This document shows, piece by piece, positions 1-9,764 of a DNA stretch of 64,000 nt. Source of the stretch: Pseudidiomarina sediminum DSM 21906 (GTDB lineage Bacteria > Pseudomonadota > Gammaproteobacteria > Enterobacterales > Alteromonadaceae). Positions within the stretch are counted from its first letter, which is position 1, and every line of letters begins with the position of its first letter. The stretch is from assembly GCF_000423165.1 (NCBI RefSeq), contig NZ_KE383983.1, positions 393,965-457,964 on the forward strand, written 5' to 3'. The notes under the pieces were generated by a model, which had not been told where the DNA came from, made no database searches, and was given only the letters and a program-made list of their open reading frames with translations. A program made the position numbers and the translations under genes.

Positions 1-1
1 T

Positions 2-3000
2 TATTTGTTGCCACAGCTCCCCGACGTGACCCAACAAGCCGAGCGATTTTTTGCCCAAAATTATGCGGTAGAAACCCAGATCGGAGAACTAGGCGCTGAC
101 TGGAACGTCGCTGGTCCGCAATTGATTTTGCGTGACGTGCAAGTGCTTGAAGTTGGCGGCGAAGCGACCGCTGTGCGCCTTAATGAAGCGCGCGTGGTGT
201 TCGATTTCTGGCAAAGTCTCCGTACCTGGTCGCTGAAGCTTGAAGAGGTCAAGTTAGCTGATTTACAGGTTACCTATGATCTGCGCGACTCGTCGTTTTC
301 TAGCAATACAGGCATCAATAGTGACCTGCCGCACTTCTTTTTGAACCAACTCGATGAAGTCACCATTGAAAACAGTACGCTGGAGCTGGTCAATCTGGTG
401 GGTGCCCGTCATGCGATTCATGTTGAACGGTTAAGCTGGAACAACCAAGGCGCGACCCATCAGGGGATAGGTAGCCTGCGTATTGATGCCCTAGCGTCGA
501 ACTCGCTAGATGTCATGATTGACATTGAGGGGAATGACCCAGCGGATTTGGCCGGTCAAATTTACGTACAAGCAGCCAATCTTGATATTGCTGCATGGTT
601 GCAGCAGCAGCTGGTCGATACCGAAATTTCGCAAGCCGAGTTTAACTTCACTATGTGGCTCAACTTTGCCAACAGTGATTTTCGCCAAGGTATTTTGCAG
701 TTGGCGCGGAATGAATTGCATTGGCGTGTCGGCGAGCGACAGCACCAATTAGTGATCCCGAAAGGGCTATTGAAGTTACGCCCCGAGGGTAGTGGTTGGC
801 TCGTCAACAATAACCCCATTACGTTAGTACAAGACAATACCACGTGGACTTTGCCCACCATGAGCTGGTTGCAAACGCCAGAAACCTTTGCCTTAAGTGC
901 TGATGATGTTCCGGTGGCTCCTTTATTACAGCTGGCAACCTTATCGGGATCGGGCGGCCAACAGTTCGCTGATCATCTCAGTTCGGCAAATGTCGACGGC
1001 TGGTTAGATGTGCGTCTGCAACAAGACTTAAATCAACCTCTGCGTTGGCAATTGCAAGGCCGAGAACTTGCGTGGAAAGCAACGTCCGGAGTGCCAGGTG
1101 TCGACCAAGTCGCGCTTGACGTATTAGGGCAAGGTGCGCAGGCGCAATGGCTTCTTGCTGGAGAACAAGTGGCCTTGCGTAGTCCACACTTGAGTGCTGG
1201 CGGCACTTGGCCGGTCGAACGTTTGCAGCTTGGCGGGCGTTTCCAATGGCAACAGGGCGAATGGGATTTAGCGTTCCATGACGGTAGCCGCATCGACCTT
1301 GAAGGTCTGCCACTGCACCTCCGGGGCAAGCTAAGCTATGCTGATGAGTTGTTTGTTGCGGCGCGTCTTGAGGGAGCGAATACAGCGCCTGTGAACGCTG
1401 ACGTCCTGCGCCGCTATCTGCCAGAGGTGATGGGAACGGACCTTCACGATTACTTGCAAACAGCTCTCATCGATGCCGAGGCGGAGGCGCTGGCAATGGT
1501 TTGGCGCGGGCCGCTGCAGGCTTTTCCTTACCTTGAGAATGAGGGGGTGTTTCGCGCCCAGGTGACGGTGCATGATTTAGTCTACCGTTTCCAACCCGAT
1601 TGGCCGATGGTGACCGAAGCCACGGCGCACGTTCATTTTGGTAATGAACGAATGCATATTCTTTCGACCGATGGGGTGTTAGAGCAAATGCGCTTACCGC
1701 GCGTGGATACCGTCATTGAGAATATTTTACAGCAGCCTCCGGTATTGCAAATTGATGGGACTGTGATTGGCGACGGGGCCCGCTTGCAGCCGATTTTTGC
1801 GCAAAGTCCGTTGGCCAAGCAACTTGGCACGACCTTTACTGAGTTACAGTTACAAGGCGAAGTGCAAGGTTCGCTAGCCTTGACCATTCCGTTGAACGCG
1901 CGCGCTGCTACCGATGTGGTCGCCAAAGGTTATGTCGATTTGCAAGGGAATGAGTTGTGGGTCGATAGCATTCAACAACACTTTACCCAAGTGCGTGGCC
2001 GGGTGCATTACCATAACGATCAGATTAGTAGCGACAATTTGGCGTTGCAATGGCAACAGTTGCCACTCCAGGTCGCGTTGCAAGGTGAGCTGCGTGAAGA
2101 CGCTTATCATGTACAGGTTGATGTTGATGCGGATTGGTCGATGGCAGCTTTGCACCAACAGCATCCTGCCACCGAAACACTGTTTGCCGGACAACTGCAA
2201 TGGCAAGGTAACTTGGCGCTATCCCTACCAGAGCAGGGCAGTTATTCGTTCCATTGGCAACAACAGTCTGATTTGGCTGCGTTTGGTTTAGACCTGCCAG
2301 AGCCGATGAAGGTAGCGATAGGTTCAACCTTACCGTGGCAACTGCAAGTGTCGGGCGGACCTGAGAGTTTGCTGATCAATAGTACACTGGGTGAGCACAC
2401 CCTGATTGAACTGCAGTACAATGGTGATGGTTCTGAATTAACCCAAGGCTATGCGCGTATTGGCGAGCGGGTTGGAGATTTACCTAACCCTGATTTATTG
2501 GGGCTGAACCCGCGCTTCCCGGTCGAGGTGGGTTTGCACAGCTTGGATGCGCAAGAGTGGCTAGATAAATTAACCAGGCTACAGCAGTGGCTGACAGGTG
2601 TTGGCAGTGAAGCCACCAGTACGCGTTCTTTAGCTGCGCCGGTTCCAGATGTTATTGAATTACAAGCGCAAAGCATGCACTTTGGCGACTATCGGTTGCA
2701 TGACAACGCTGTGGTCATTTGGCCGCAACAAGAACCGAGTGAGCTGCATACCCTCGACACTTGGCGTTTTCGCTGGCGTGCCAATGAGGCTTCGTTGGCT
2801 GGCGTGTATTGGCCGCAATCTGAGCAGCAAGCGGCGCGATTAGAACTGAATGCCGACTACCTTGAACTCGTCGCTGACCCTAGCGACGCGCCTGAGGTCG
2901 ACGAGTTAGCACCGGAGTCAGCCCCTGAGCCTGAGCTGCAACAGGCGATGGATTACACGCAGTGGCCACAGATTGTGTTTGATTGTCGTCGTTGTCAGTA

Positions 3001-3901
3001 TCAGCAATATCCTCTCGGTGAAGTGCAATTTCAGTTTACCCCGGCGACAGACGTTTTACGTTTAGATAATGTGCACTTACGCAATGGCGAACATGAATTA
3101 AAAGCCCAGATGCGTTGGTTGCCAGCACTTGAGGGACAGCCTCCAGTGACCGCTGTTACAGGGTCTTTTGTCAGTGGCGATGTGGGCGACTTTTTAAAAA
3201 GCTACCAGATCACCTCGATTGTGCAGGATAGCCCTGCTGATTTTGACTTTGAGCTCGCTTGGCAGGGCGCGCCTGAGGCCTTCAATTTGGCGACCCTTGA
3301 AGGCACGATGAACTGGCGTTTAGGGCAAGGCTATTTGAGTGAGGTCAGTGACCGTGGTGCACGATTGTTATCGGTACTCAGCCTTGAGAGTATTTTGCGA
3401 AAGCTGCGCTTTGACTTCCGTGACATTTTTGCCAATGGCTTATTTTTCACCGAGTTTGCTGGGCAATTTGTTATCGAGGATGGTGTGGTCGCGACTGAAA
3501 AGGCCGGTATGAATGGCTCTGCCGGTGATATGGAAATTAGTGGTACGGCTGATTTAGTCTCTGAAGCGATCGATTATCAGTTGTTCTTCGTCCCCAAAGT
3601 CACTTCAAGTTTACCGGTGATCTTAGCTTGGATGGTGAATCCACCTTCTGGTCTGGCAGCGCTGTTGATTGATCGAATGCTGCAGGATGCCCAGGTGATT
3701 AGCCGCTTGGAATATAAAATCTCCGGCACCATGGACGCGCCTGTGGTCGAGGAAGTTTCGCGTGACAGTCGTGAAGTAACCCTACCCGTGGAAACGTTAC
3801 CCCAACAGCAAGAGGGAGGAGAAGATGAGCAAGACCGTCCAACTGACAGCGGTTCAAATGACCAGCCAACCGAACCCTCAGGACAACCTAGAAACCCTTA
3901 A
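2..3901 (+). CDS. yhdP: YhdP, AsmA-like envelope phospholipid-transport protein (5' partial)
   Basis: This is a large AsmA-family protein (about 1,300 residues visible). Family members are anchored in the inner membrane and span the periplasm; in E. coli YhdP works with TamB and YdbH to move phospholipid to the outer membrane. The open frame runs off the window edge, and the N-terminal membrane helix expected in YhdP is missing, so the true start lies upstream. The body is rich in beta-strand-type repeats. An acidic linker lies near residues 955-980, followed by a Cys-x-x-Cys (DCRRC) and the conserved C-terminal AsmA-like region. The tail is Gln/Glu/Pro-rich. Its last 77 bases overlap the next gene in another frame. 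Family assignment is confident; the role is inferred from E. coli. Confidence 0.9.
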   Translation, partial: YLLPQLPDVTQQAERFFAQNYAVETQIGELGADWNVAGPQLILRDVQVLEVGGEATAVRLNEARVVFDFWQSLRTWSLKLEEVKLADLQVTYDLRDSSFSSNTGINSDLPHFFLNQLDEVTIENSTLELVNLVGARHAIHVERLSWNNQGATHQGIGSLRIDALASNSLDVMIDIEGNDPADLAGQIYVQAANLDIAAWLQQQLVDTEISQAEFNFTMWLNFANSDFRQGILQLARNELHWRVGERQHQLVIPKGLLKLRPEGSGWLVNNNPITLVQDNTTWTLPTMSWLQTPETFALSADDVPVAPLLQLATLSGSGGQQFADHLSSANVDGWLDVRLQQDLNQPLRWQLQGRELAWKATSGVPGVDQVALDVLGQGAQAQWLLAGEQVALRSPHLSAGGTWPVERLQLGGRFQWQQGEWDLAFHDGSRIDLEGLPLHLRGKLSYADELFVAARLEGANTAPVNADVLRRYLPEVMGTDLHDYLQTALIDAEAEALAMVWRGPLQAFPYLENEGVFRAQVTVHDLVYRFQPDWPMVTEATAHVHFGNERMHILSTDGVLEQMRLPRVDTVIENILQQPPVLQIDGTVIGDGARLQPIFAQSPLAKQLGTTFTELQLQGEVQGSLALTIPLNARAATDVVAKGYVDLQGNELWVDSIQQHFTQVRGRVHYHNDQISSDNLALQWQQLPLQVALQGELREDAYHVQVDVDADWSMAALHQQHPATETLFAGQLQWQGNLALSLPEQGSYSFHWQQQSDLAAFGLDLPEPMKVAIGSTLPWQLQVSGGPESLLINSTLGEHTLIELQYNGDGSELTQGYARIGERVGDLPNPDLLGLNPRFPVEVGLHSLDAQEWLDKLTRLQQWLTGVGSEATSTRSLAAPVPDVIELQAQSMHFGDYRLHDNAVVIWPQQEPSELHTLDTWRFRWRANEASLAGVYWPQSEQQAARLELNADYLELVADPSDAPEVDELAPESAPEPELQQAMDYTQWPQIVFDCRRCQYQQYPLGEVQFQFTPATDVLRLDNVHLRNGEHELKAQMRWLPALEGQPPVTAVTGSFVSGDVGDFLKSYQITSIVQDSPADFDFELAWQGAPEAFNLATLEGTMNWRLGQGYLSEVSDRGARLLSVLSLESILRKLRFDFRDIFANGLFFTEFAGQFVIEDGVVATEKAGMNGSAGDMEISGTADLVSEAIDYQLFFVPKVTSSLPVILAWMVNPPSGLAALLIDRMLQDAQVISRLEYKISGTMDAPVVEEVSRDSREVTLPVETLPQQQEGGEDEQDRPTDSGSNDQPTEPSGQPRNP

Positions 3902-4673
3902 GCAATTGTTTCAACAGCTGCCACCACAGCGCCCACAACTCGTGGTGTTACCTGAAGCCTGTTTATGTTTTGGTGCGGGTGATAAGCACCAACGAGCGCT
4001 AGCGGAATTACTCGGGAGCGGAGCGTTACAGTCAGCGCTCGCCGCGCTGGCCAAAGCGCACGGAGTTTATTTGGTGGCGGGGACAATTCCTTTGCTGGCC
4101 GAAGCTGACAGCGAAAAATTCTGTGCTGCGTCATTGGTATTTGACCCGAACGGGCAATGTCTGGCGCAGTACAACAAAATCCACTTGTTCGATGTCGATG
4201 TCGCCGATGCCACCAAGAGCTATCGTGAATCGACGTGGACCCAAGCTGGCGAGCAGGTTGTGACGGTCGCCACCGAGTTTGGCAAGTTAGGCCTTGCAGT
4301 ATGTTATGATGTGCGTTTTCCCGAACTGTTTCGGGAGCTACGATCGCAGGGCGCTGAAATCATTGTATTACCGTCTGCATTTACCCAAGTGACCGGTGCC
4401 GCGCATTGGCATGTGCTTACGCGGGCACGTGCCATTGAACAGCAATGCGCGTTGGTCGCTGCGGCGCAAGTTGGGGTGCACGCGAATGGCCGCGAAACCT
4501 ACGGTCACGCGCTTGTTATTGATGCGTGGGGGCGTGTGCTTAGTGAGTGTGACGGGCAGCAATCGCCGTGTTTAGCAAGCGCTGAGGTTGACCTTAGCGA
4601 GCTTGCTGCAATTCGTAAAAATATTCCAGTTGCGAAACATTTCGCCAGCAGTAAGAAGGTTATGCATGAATGA
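3825..4673 (+). CDS. Nitrilase-superfamily amidase, Nit1/YbeM-like
   Basis: This 282-residue carbon-nitrogen hydrolase shows the Glu-Lys-Cys triad of the superfamily: E44 in VVLPEA, K118 in QYNKIH and C160 in [11 protein letters not shown]. The Nit1/YbeM branch hydrolyses deaminated glutathione, a metabolite-repair reaction; that substrate is an inference from family resemblance. The start is set by a strong GGAGG five bases before the ATG, although it lies 77 bases inside yhdP. The stop overlaps the tldD start by 8 bases, so yhdP, this gene and tldD look like one transcription unit. A general omega-amidase activity cannot be excluded from sequence alone. Confidence 0.88.
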   Translation: MSKTVQLTAVQMTSQPNPQDNLETLKQLFQQLPPQRPQLVVLPEACLCFGAGDKHQRALAELLGSGALQSALAALAKAHGVYLVAGTIPLLAEADSEKFCAASLVFDPNGQCLAQYNKIHLFDVDVADATKSYRESTWTQAGEQVVTVATEFGKLGLAVCYDVRFPELFRELRSQGAEIIVLPSAFTQVTGAAHWHVLTRARAIEQQCALVAAAQVGVHANGRETYGHALVIDAWGRVLSECDGQQSPCLASAEVDLSELAAIRKNIPVAKHFASSKKVMHE

Positions 4674-6120
4674 ACAGGATCAAGTCATTCGCAACCTACT
4701 AAACAGTAATGGTTTAGAGGTGAGTGACTTACAACAACGATTAGCCTCGATTTATTCGGGGGCGATTGACTATGCTGACATCTATTTGCAGCACAGCACC
4801 AATGAGTCTTGGGTGCTGGAAGATGGCATTGTGAAATCCGGTAGCTTTCATATTGAAAGTGGACTGGGGGTGCGTGCCATACACGATGATAAGACCGGCT
4901 TTGCTTATGCTGATGAAGTCTCGGCGATGGCGCTGCAACAGGCTGCCGATGCTGCTCGAGGCATTGCTGGCGCCGGTGAAAGCAAGCAACAGTGTGTGTT
5001 GCAGCGTACAGAAGCGTTAGCGCGTTACCCAGCTTTAAATCCGCTGACCAGTTTAAACGAAGCGCATAAGATCAACTTGCTTCGTGAAATGGATGCGTAC
5101 GCACGTGCGCTTGATCGTCGTGTCGTAGAGGTCATCGCTAGTGTCAGTGGCAGTTATGACGAAGTACTCGTATTGGCGACTGACGGAACCTTGGCGATGG
5201 ATATTCGTCCCTTGGTGCGCGTGAATTGTACTGTTTTGGCGGAACAAAATGGCCGCCGCGAACGCGGTAGTGCTGGCGGCGGGGCACGCTTGGATTATAA
5301 CTACTTCTTCGCGACGGCTGAGGGTGAAACAGACCTGCGCTGGCAGACCTATGCCAAAGAAGCAGTACGTCAAGCGCTAGTGAATCTTGATGCACGTCCA
5401 GCTCCAGCGGGCACCATGCCCGTCGTTCTCGGTTCCGGTTGGCCAGGTGTATTGCTCCACGAAGCGGTCGGGCATGGTCTTGAAGGTGACTTCAATCGCA
5501 AAGGCGCTTCTGCGTACTCTGGCAAAATCGGTGAACAGGTTGCGTCTGAGTTATGCACCATTGTTGATGATGGCACCTTACATGACCGTCGTGGTTCGCT
5601 CTCTGTCGATGATGAAGGTACTCCAGCGGGATACAACGTCCTGATTGAGAAAGGTCGCTTGGTTGGCTATATGCAAGACAAGATGAACGCTCGTTTGATG
5701 GGGGTAGCACCGACCGGTAATGGCCGGCGTGAGTCTTATGCGCACTTGCCAATGCCGCGTATGACCAACACTTACATGCTAGCTGGTGAAACACCACCGG
5801 ACGAGATTATTGCCAGTGTGAAACGGGGCATTTATGCACCGCAGTTTGCTGGTGGCCAAGTCGATATTACCTCCGGTAAATTCGTCTTTTCGGCGTCGGA
5901 AGCTTATCTCATTGAAGATGGTAAGCTGACTGCACCACTGAAAGGCGCAACCCTGATCGGTAATGGACCTGATGCGATGCGCCAGGTGTCGATGGTGGGC
6001 AAAGACTTACGTTTAGATGCGGGTGTGGGTGTCTGTGGCAAAGACGGGCAAAGTGTGCCTGTTGGGGTCGGCCAGCCGACCTTAAAGCTTGATGCATTGA
6101 CGGTAGGTGGCACCGATTAA
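4666..6120 (+). CDS. tldD: TldD metalloprotease subunit
   Basis: TldD is the catalytic half of the TldD/TldE (PmbA) heterodimeric zinc protease, which degrades unfolded peptides and matures some RiPPs such as microcin B17, and acts on CcdA. The 484-residue length matches E. coli TldD (481). The zinc-site HExxxH motif is visible as HEAVGH at residues 265-270, and a conserved Cys-containing C-terminal segment ([11 protein letters not shown]) supplies a further ligand in the family. An in-frame extension to 4588 is possible, but ATG 4666 follows an AAGAAGG ribosome site and gives the family's usual N-terminus. The partner gene pmbA lies 0.6 kb downstream, separated by darP on the other strand. 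Confidence 0.96.
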   Translation: MNEQDQVIRNLLNSNGLEVSDLQQRLASIYSGAIDYADIYLQHSTNESWVLEDGIVKSGSFHIESGLGVRAIHDDKTGFAYADEVSAMALQQAADAARGIAGAGESKQQCVLQRTEALARYPALNPLTSLNEAHKINLLREMDAYARALDRRVVEVIASVSGSYDEVLVLATDGTLAMDIRPLVRVNCTVLAEQNGRRERGSAGGGARLDYNYFFATAEGETDLRWQTYAKEAVRQALVNLDARPAPAGTMPVVLGSGWPGVLLHEAVGHGLEGDFNRKGASAYSGKIGEQVASELCTIVDDGTLHDRRGSLSVDDEGTPAGYNVLIEKGRLVGYMQDKMNARLMGVAPTGNGRRESYAHLPMPRMTNTYMLAGETPPDEIIASVKRGIYAPQFAGGQVDITSGKFVFSASEAYLIEDGKLTAPLKGATLIGNGPDAMRQVSMVGKDLRLDAGVGVCGKDGQSVPVGVGQPTLKLDALTVGGTD

Positions 6121-6632
6121 ACGGTGGCCACCTCACGTAAGTATTTGAAGAGTTCTCGTGCAGCGCTAGGCGGCTTGTTTTGCTGCTGTTGCTTTTGCGC
6201 TTGGCGGTAGAGTTGACGGAGCTTTTGGCGATCTGCACTCGGGTAAGTATCAAGAAACACCTGAATGGCCGCATCACCTTCGCCGAGAATGGCATCACGA
6301 TGCTTCTCCAGTTGGTGAAACAAGGCGTTTTGCTCATGGTGAGCGTTTTCAAGTTGATACAAGGCTTGTTCAATAGGGCCAGTATCACGATTGCGCATCA
6401 ACTTACCGATATGTTGCAATTGACGGCGAAAACCCTCGCGTTTATTGCGAATACGTTGGGCAAGCGCAATGGCGTCGCGTAACTCGTCATCGAGTGGGAT
6501 CTTATCGAGTTTACCAGTCGAGAGCTCAACCAGTTTATTGCCCAGCGCTTGTTGCGCTTCGGCGTCACGTTTAAGTTGAGATTTACTGACGTATTGATCG
6601 TCGTCTTGGTCAAAGTCGTGGCTATCGTGCAT
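6117..6632 (-). CDS. darP: DarP (YjgA), 50S assembly factor
   Basis: This 171-residue acidic/basic alpha-helical protein of the YjgA family, now called DarP, is a dual-action ribosomal assembly protein that helps late 50S subunit maturation. An acidic N-terminus (residues 1-13, many D) leads to a conserved core beginning [11 protein letters not shown] and continuing with [16 protein letters not shown]. The length is close to E. coli YjgA (183). In many gammaproteobacteria it sits next to pmbA, as here, transcribed divergently from it. Its stop codon shares the tetranucleotide TTAA (6117-6120) with the tldD stop on the other strand. Confidence 0.93.
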   Translation of the reverse strand: MHDSHDFDQDDDQYVSKSQLKRDAEAQQALGNKLVELSTGKLDKIPLDDELRDAIALAQRIRNKREGFRRQLQHIGKLMRNRDTGPIEQALYQLENAHHEQNALFHQLEKHRDAILGEGDAAIQVFLDTYPSADRQKLRQLYRQAQKQQQQNKPPSAARELFKYLREVATV

Positions 6633-6686
6633 GATGTTTCCTCTGTGCTAGGCCGATAGTTTAACAGGCTCACGACCAAGCAACCA

Positions 6687-8045
6687 ATGGAGTTTAGTTT
6701 GAAACCTGAATTATCTGATTTAAATAATGAGTTAGCAGACGTCAAGCAGGCGGTTGCTGATGCGATCGCCTACAGCACTAAGTTAGGAGCGTCAGCAGTG
6801 GAGTGTGCGTTAACGCGCAGTCGTGGGATCAGTGTTGAAACCCGACTTGGCGAGGTGGACACCGTAGAGTTTAATCAGGATGGCGCCTTGGGCATTACCC
6901 TGTATCAAGGCCAACAGAAAGGCTCAGCGTCGACCACCGATTTATCGCCAGCGGCGATTCGGGCAAGTGTTGAGAAAGCTTTTGATATTGCCCGTTATAC
7001 TTCGCCAGATCCTTTTGCCGGATTGGCTCCAGCGGAGCTAATGGCGCAGCAACTTGCTGATCTTGAGCTTTGTAGCCCAGGTGAACAATCGGCTGACTAC
7101 GCGTTAGAGCGCGCGCTGCAATGTGAGCGTCATGCGTTGGCCCAAGATAAGCGCATCGTCAACTCTGATGGTGCGAGTTATAGCAGTCACGTAGGCTATC
7201 GCGTCTATGGCAACAGTCATGGTTTCCTCGAAGGATATTTGCAGTCACGCCATGCTATGAGTTGTTCGTTGATTGCAAAGCAAGGTGAGGCCATGCAGCG
7301 TGACTATGCGTACACGGTCGCGCGTCGTACGGATGAATTATGGACGCCTGAGCAAGTAGCTGAGCTCGCCGTACAGGAGACAGTAGCGCGCTTGGGGGCG
7401 CGTAAAGTCGCGACGGCAAAAGTACCGGTGTTGTTTCGCGCGGATGTTGCGAACAGTTTGTTTGGCCACTTTGTCGGCGCCATCAGCGGTGGCAACTTGT
7501 ACCGTAAGTCGAGTTTCTTGCTCGACAAATTGGGGCAGCGAGTGTTCCCGGAGTGGTTAACCATCGTGGAGCAGCCACACCTACGGGGCGCGCTCGCGAG
7601 TTCCCCGTTTGATCATGAAGGTTTGGCCACGCAAGACCGCACTATCGTCGACAATGGGGTACTGCAAACCTATTTGCTGACCAGCTATGCAGCGCGAAAG
7701 ATGAACATGACGCCGACCGGTCATGCTGGCGGTATTCATACTTGGGAGCTGAACCAACAAGATCAAAGCCTCGAGCAACTTTGCCGCACCATGGGCACTG
7801 GCTTATTGGTTACCGAGTTGATGGGGCAAGGCGTGAACTTAGTTAATGGTGATTATTCTCGCGGTGCAGCTGGTTTTTGGGTTGAAAATGGGGAAATCCA
7901 ATACCCTGTCGAGGAAATTACCATTGCTGGGAACTTAGCGGATATGTTGCGCGCGATTGTGGCTATCGGTAATGATATCGATGTCCGTCATGGCGTACGT
8001 ACAGGTTCAGTATTGATTGAAGAAATGCGCGTCGCGGGACACTAA
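6687..8045 (+). CDS. pmbA: PmbA (TldE) metalloprotease subunit
   Basis: PmbA/TldE is the non-catalytic partner of TldD in the heterodimeric protease. The protein is 452 residues (E. coli 450) with the family signature blocks GEVDTVEFNQDGALGI and GAAGFWVENGEI, and it lacks the HExxxH motif, as expected. Start choice is open. ATG 6687 has no clear Shine-Dalgarno, whereas TTG 6699, four codons later, has GGAG at the right distance inside the predicted first codons; either gives a complete domain. The stop codon sits in the loop of a perfect 8-bp hairpin (8033-8053). Confidence 0.95.
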   Translation: MEFSLKPELSDLNNELADVKQAVADAIAYSTKLGASAVECALTRSRGISVETRLGEVDTVEFNQDGALGITLYQGQQKGSASTTDLSPAAIRASVEKAFDIARYTSPDPFAGLAPAELMAQQLADLELCSPGEQSADYALERALQCERHALAQDKRIVNSDGASYSSHVGYRVYGNSHGFLEGYLQSRHAMSCSLIAKQGEAMQRDYAYTVARRTDELWTPEQVAELAVQETVARLGARKVATAKVPVLFRADVANSLFGHFVGAISGGNLYRKSSFLLDKLGQRVFPEWLTIVEQPHLRGALASSPFDHEGLATQDRTIVDNGVLQTYLLTSYAARKMNMTPTGHAGGIHTWELNQQDQSLEQLCRTMGTGLLVTELMGQGVNLVNGDYSRGAAGFWVENGEIQYPVEEITIAGNLADMLRAIVAIGNDIDVRHGVRTGSVLIEEMRVAGH

Positions 8046-8053
8046 GTCCCGCG
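8033..8053. other. Hairpin with the pmbA stop codon in its loop
   Basis: CGCGGGAC (8033-8040) and GTCCCGCG (8046-8053) are perfect inverted repeats around the 5-base loop ACTAA, which contains the pmbA stop codon. It begins a few bases beyond the mgtE stop on the minus strand, so it lies at the 3' end of both convergent mRNAs. There is no T-run on either side, so it is a poor classical terminator. Protection of 3' ends or Rho-linked ending is an inference. Confidence 0.6.
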
Positions 8054-8056
8054 GTA

Positions 8057-9418
8057 TTAACCGAGTAATAAGGTTGCGGTGCCAAGGAAGGCAAAAATAC
8101 CGACCACATCGGTGACCGTGGTTAAAATCACCCCACCGGCCAGCGCCGGGTCAATATTAAAGCGTTTTAGGATCAGTGGCACCGTTACGCCTGCCAAGCC
8201 TGCGGCGAGTAAGTTGGCCATCATGGCAAAGGCAATAATCCCGCCAATCACCAAGTCTTGTTTCCAAGCCGCGACCACTGCGCCGATGAGGAAGGCCCAA
8301 ATCACGCCGTTCAGCGCGCCGATAGCGAGTTCCTTGCCAATCAACCAGCGTTGGTTACTCGGTCCGATATGCCCTAACGCCATCCCGCGAATCACCAAGG
8401 TCAGCGTTTGTGAACCGGCAATGCCGCCCATGCTTGGCACTATGGTGTTAAGGATGGCAAGAATCGCCATTTGCGCCAAAATGTCCTCAAACATTGAGCT
8501 TACCGCAGCAGCGAGTAGCGCCGTGACTAAATTCACGCCGAGCCAAATGGAGCGACGGCGGGTACTTTTTAAGACCGGCGCAAAGGTATCTTCGTCGTCA
8601 TCAAGACCGGCCATACTCAACATCGAGTGTTGGGCTTCTTCGCGAATAATGTCGACCACGTCATCGATGGTGATTCGGCCAAGCAAGTGATTTTCGGCGT
8701 CAACGACCGGCGCCGAGATCCAATCTTGACGTTCAAACAGTTTGGCGACTTCGGTTTCATTCATGTCGACCGGAATCCCTTGCACCTCAGACTCCATCAC
8801 CTCACTCACCAGTTTGGTCGGATCAACGGTGACCAGACGCGAGATAGAAACCTCACCAATAAATTGGTCATCACGGCTGACCACATAGAGTTTATCGGTT
8901 GCTTCCGGCAGTTCACCTTTCAAGCGCAAGTAGCGTAGGACCACATCAATGGTGACATCGGGGCGCAGGGTGATGGTGTCAGTATTCATCATCGAGCCGG
9001 CGGTTTCATCTTCGTACGAAAGTGCTTTCTCGGCACGATGACGGTCTTGCTCGTCCATCGACTTCAAAACTTCTTGATAGACAGGCTCAGGTAGACCACG
9101 TAAGACGTAAGCGAGGTCATCGGTATCCATGCCTTCGGTGGCGGCCGCGAGTTTCTCCGGCGCCATTTGGCGGATCACCGATTTCTGAACTTCTTCAGAG
9201 AGCTCTTCAAGAATATCGCCGTGTTCGTCGGCATCGACAAGTTGCCAAATGATGGCACGTGCTTTCGGTGGCGACGATTCGAGGAGGAGGGCGACATCCC
9301 AAGCTGGGAGGTTATGCAATAGGCGGCGCGCCTGCACGTACATACCACGGGCAAGCGCTTCGGTCACGTCTTGTAGCTGCTGTTCAGCAAATTCTTTGTC
9401 AGCGACTTCGGCCAGCAT
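8057..9418 (-). CDS. mgtE: MgtE family magnesium transporter
   Basis: MgtE is an inner-membrane, Mg2+-gated channel for magnesium (also Co2+). The 453-residue protein has the family layout: N-terminal superhelical domain (about 1-125), a pair of CBS domains (about 130-255) and a five-helix pore domain (about 270-453) with the conserved PSMGGIAGSQT block and the acidic TDVVG segment of the last helices. It is the last gene of the rpoN-type cluster, 67 bases after ptsO, and could be reached by read-through. Its AGGAG ribosome site is completely inside an 8-bp stem (9424-9448), which suggests translational control. Confidence 0.95.
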   Translation of the reverse strand: MLAEVADKEFAEQQLQDVTEALARGMYVQARRLLHNLPAWDVALLLESSPPKARAIIWQLVDADEHGDILEELSEEVQKSVIRQMAPEKLAAATEGMDTDDLAYVLRGLPEPVYQEVLKSMDEQDRHRAEKALSYEDETAGSMMNTDTITLRPDVTIDVVLRYLRLKGELPEATDKLYVVSRDDQFIGEVSISRLVTVDPTKLVSEVMESEVQGIPVDMNETEVAKLFERQDWISAPVVDAENHLLGRITIDDVVDIIREEAQHSMLSMAGLDDDEDTFAPVLKSTRRRSIWLGVNLVTALLAAAVSSMFEDILAQMAILAILNTIVPSMGGIAGSQTLTLVIRGMALGHIGPSNQRWLIGKELAIGALNGVIWAFLIGAVVAAWKQDLVIGGIIAFAMMANLLAAGLAGVTVPLILKRFNIDPALAGGVILTTVTDVVGIFAFLGTATLLLG

Positions 9419-9423
9419 ATTGA

Positions 9424-9448
9424 AAACTCCTATGAATATGAGGAGTTT
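9424..9448 (-). promoter_or_regulatory. Hairpin sequestering the mgtE Shine-Dalgarno
   Basis: In mRNA sense, AAACTCCT and AGGAGTTT form an 8-bp perfect stem with a 9-base loop, ending five bases before the mgtE ATG. The whole AGGAG ribosome site is paired. A possible -10 (TATAAA, minus strand) overlaps the far arm, so the hairpin would form only in transcripts that start upstream, for example read-through from ptsO. The regulatory role is inference. Confidence 0.5.
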
Positions 9449-9485
9449 ATAATATTTCTGCTGATTCGTCAGTAGTTGTTATGTG

Positions 9486-9764
9486 TTAGGCGTCTTCATC
9501 AAAACGTGCCTCGATCAGCGCGGCGATAGCAATCACGGCTGCTTTAGCGTCCTCGCCACGGGCGATAATCTCAATCTGTTTGCCTTGGCCACTGGCGAGC
9601 AGCAATAAACACAAGACGCTGGAGGCATCGACTTCTTTGCCGTCTTGGACAATAAAGACATCGGCATCAAATTGGTGGGTAAGTTTGGCAAGCTTCGTCG
9701 CGGCACGAGCATGCAACCCAAGCTTGTTCTGGATGATAGCGGTTTGGCGAAACTCGTGGCTCAT
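9486..9764 (-). CDS. ptsO: NPr, HPr-like phosphocarrier of the nitrogen PTS
   Basis: This 92-residue HPr-fold protein has its phosphorylation histidine at H18 (NKLGLHARAATKL) and the HPr Ser-region block DASSVLCLLLLA. NPr takes phosphate from EI-Ntr (PtsP) and passes it to the EIIA-Ntr encoded by ptsN, three genes upstream in the same operon. The phosphorelay is regulatory (nitrogen/carbon balance, potassium, envelope stress) and not sugar-transporting. The start overlaps the rapZ stop by 4 bases, which indicates translational coupling. Confidence 0.95.
   Translation of the reverse strand: MSHEFRQTAIIQNKLGLHARAATKLAKLTHQFDADVFIVQDGKEVDASSVLCLLLLASGQGKQIEIIARGEDAKAAVIAIAALIEARFDEDA

Noticed and set aside
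1874-2206. Antisense open frames inside yhdP and other large genes
   Set aside because: They have no ribosome sites or recognisable domains, and their composition fits shadows of the real frames.
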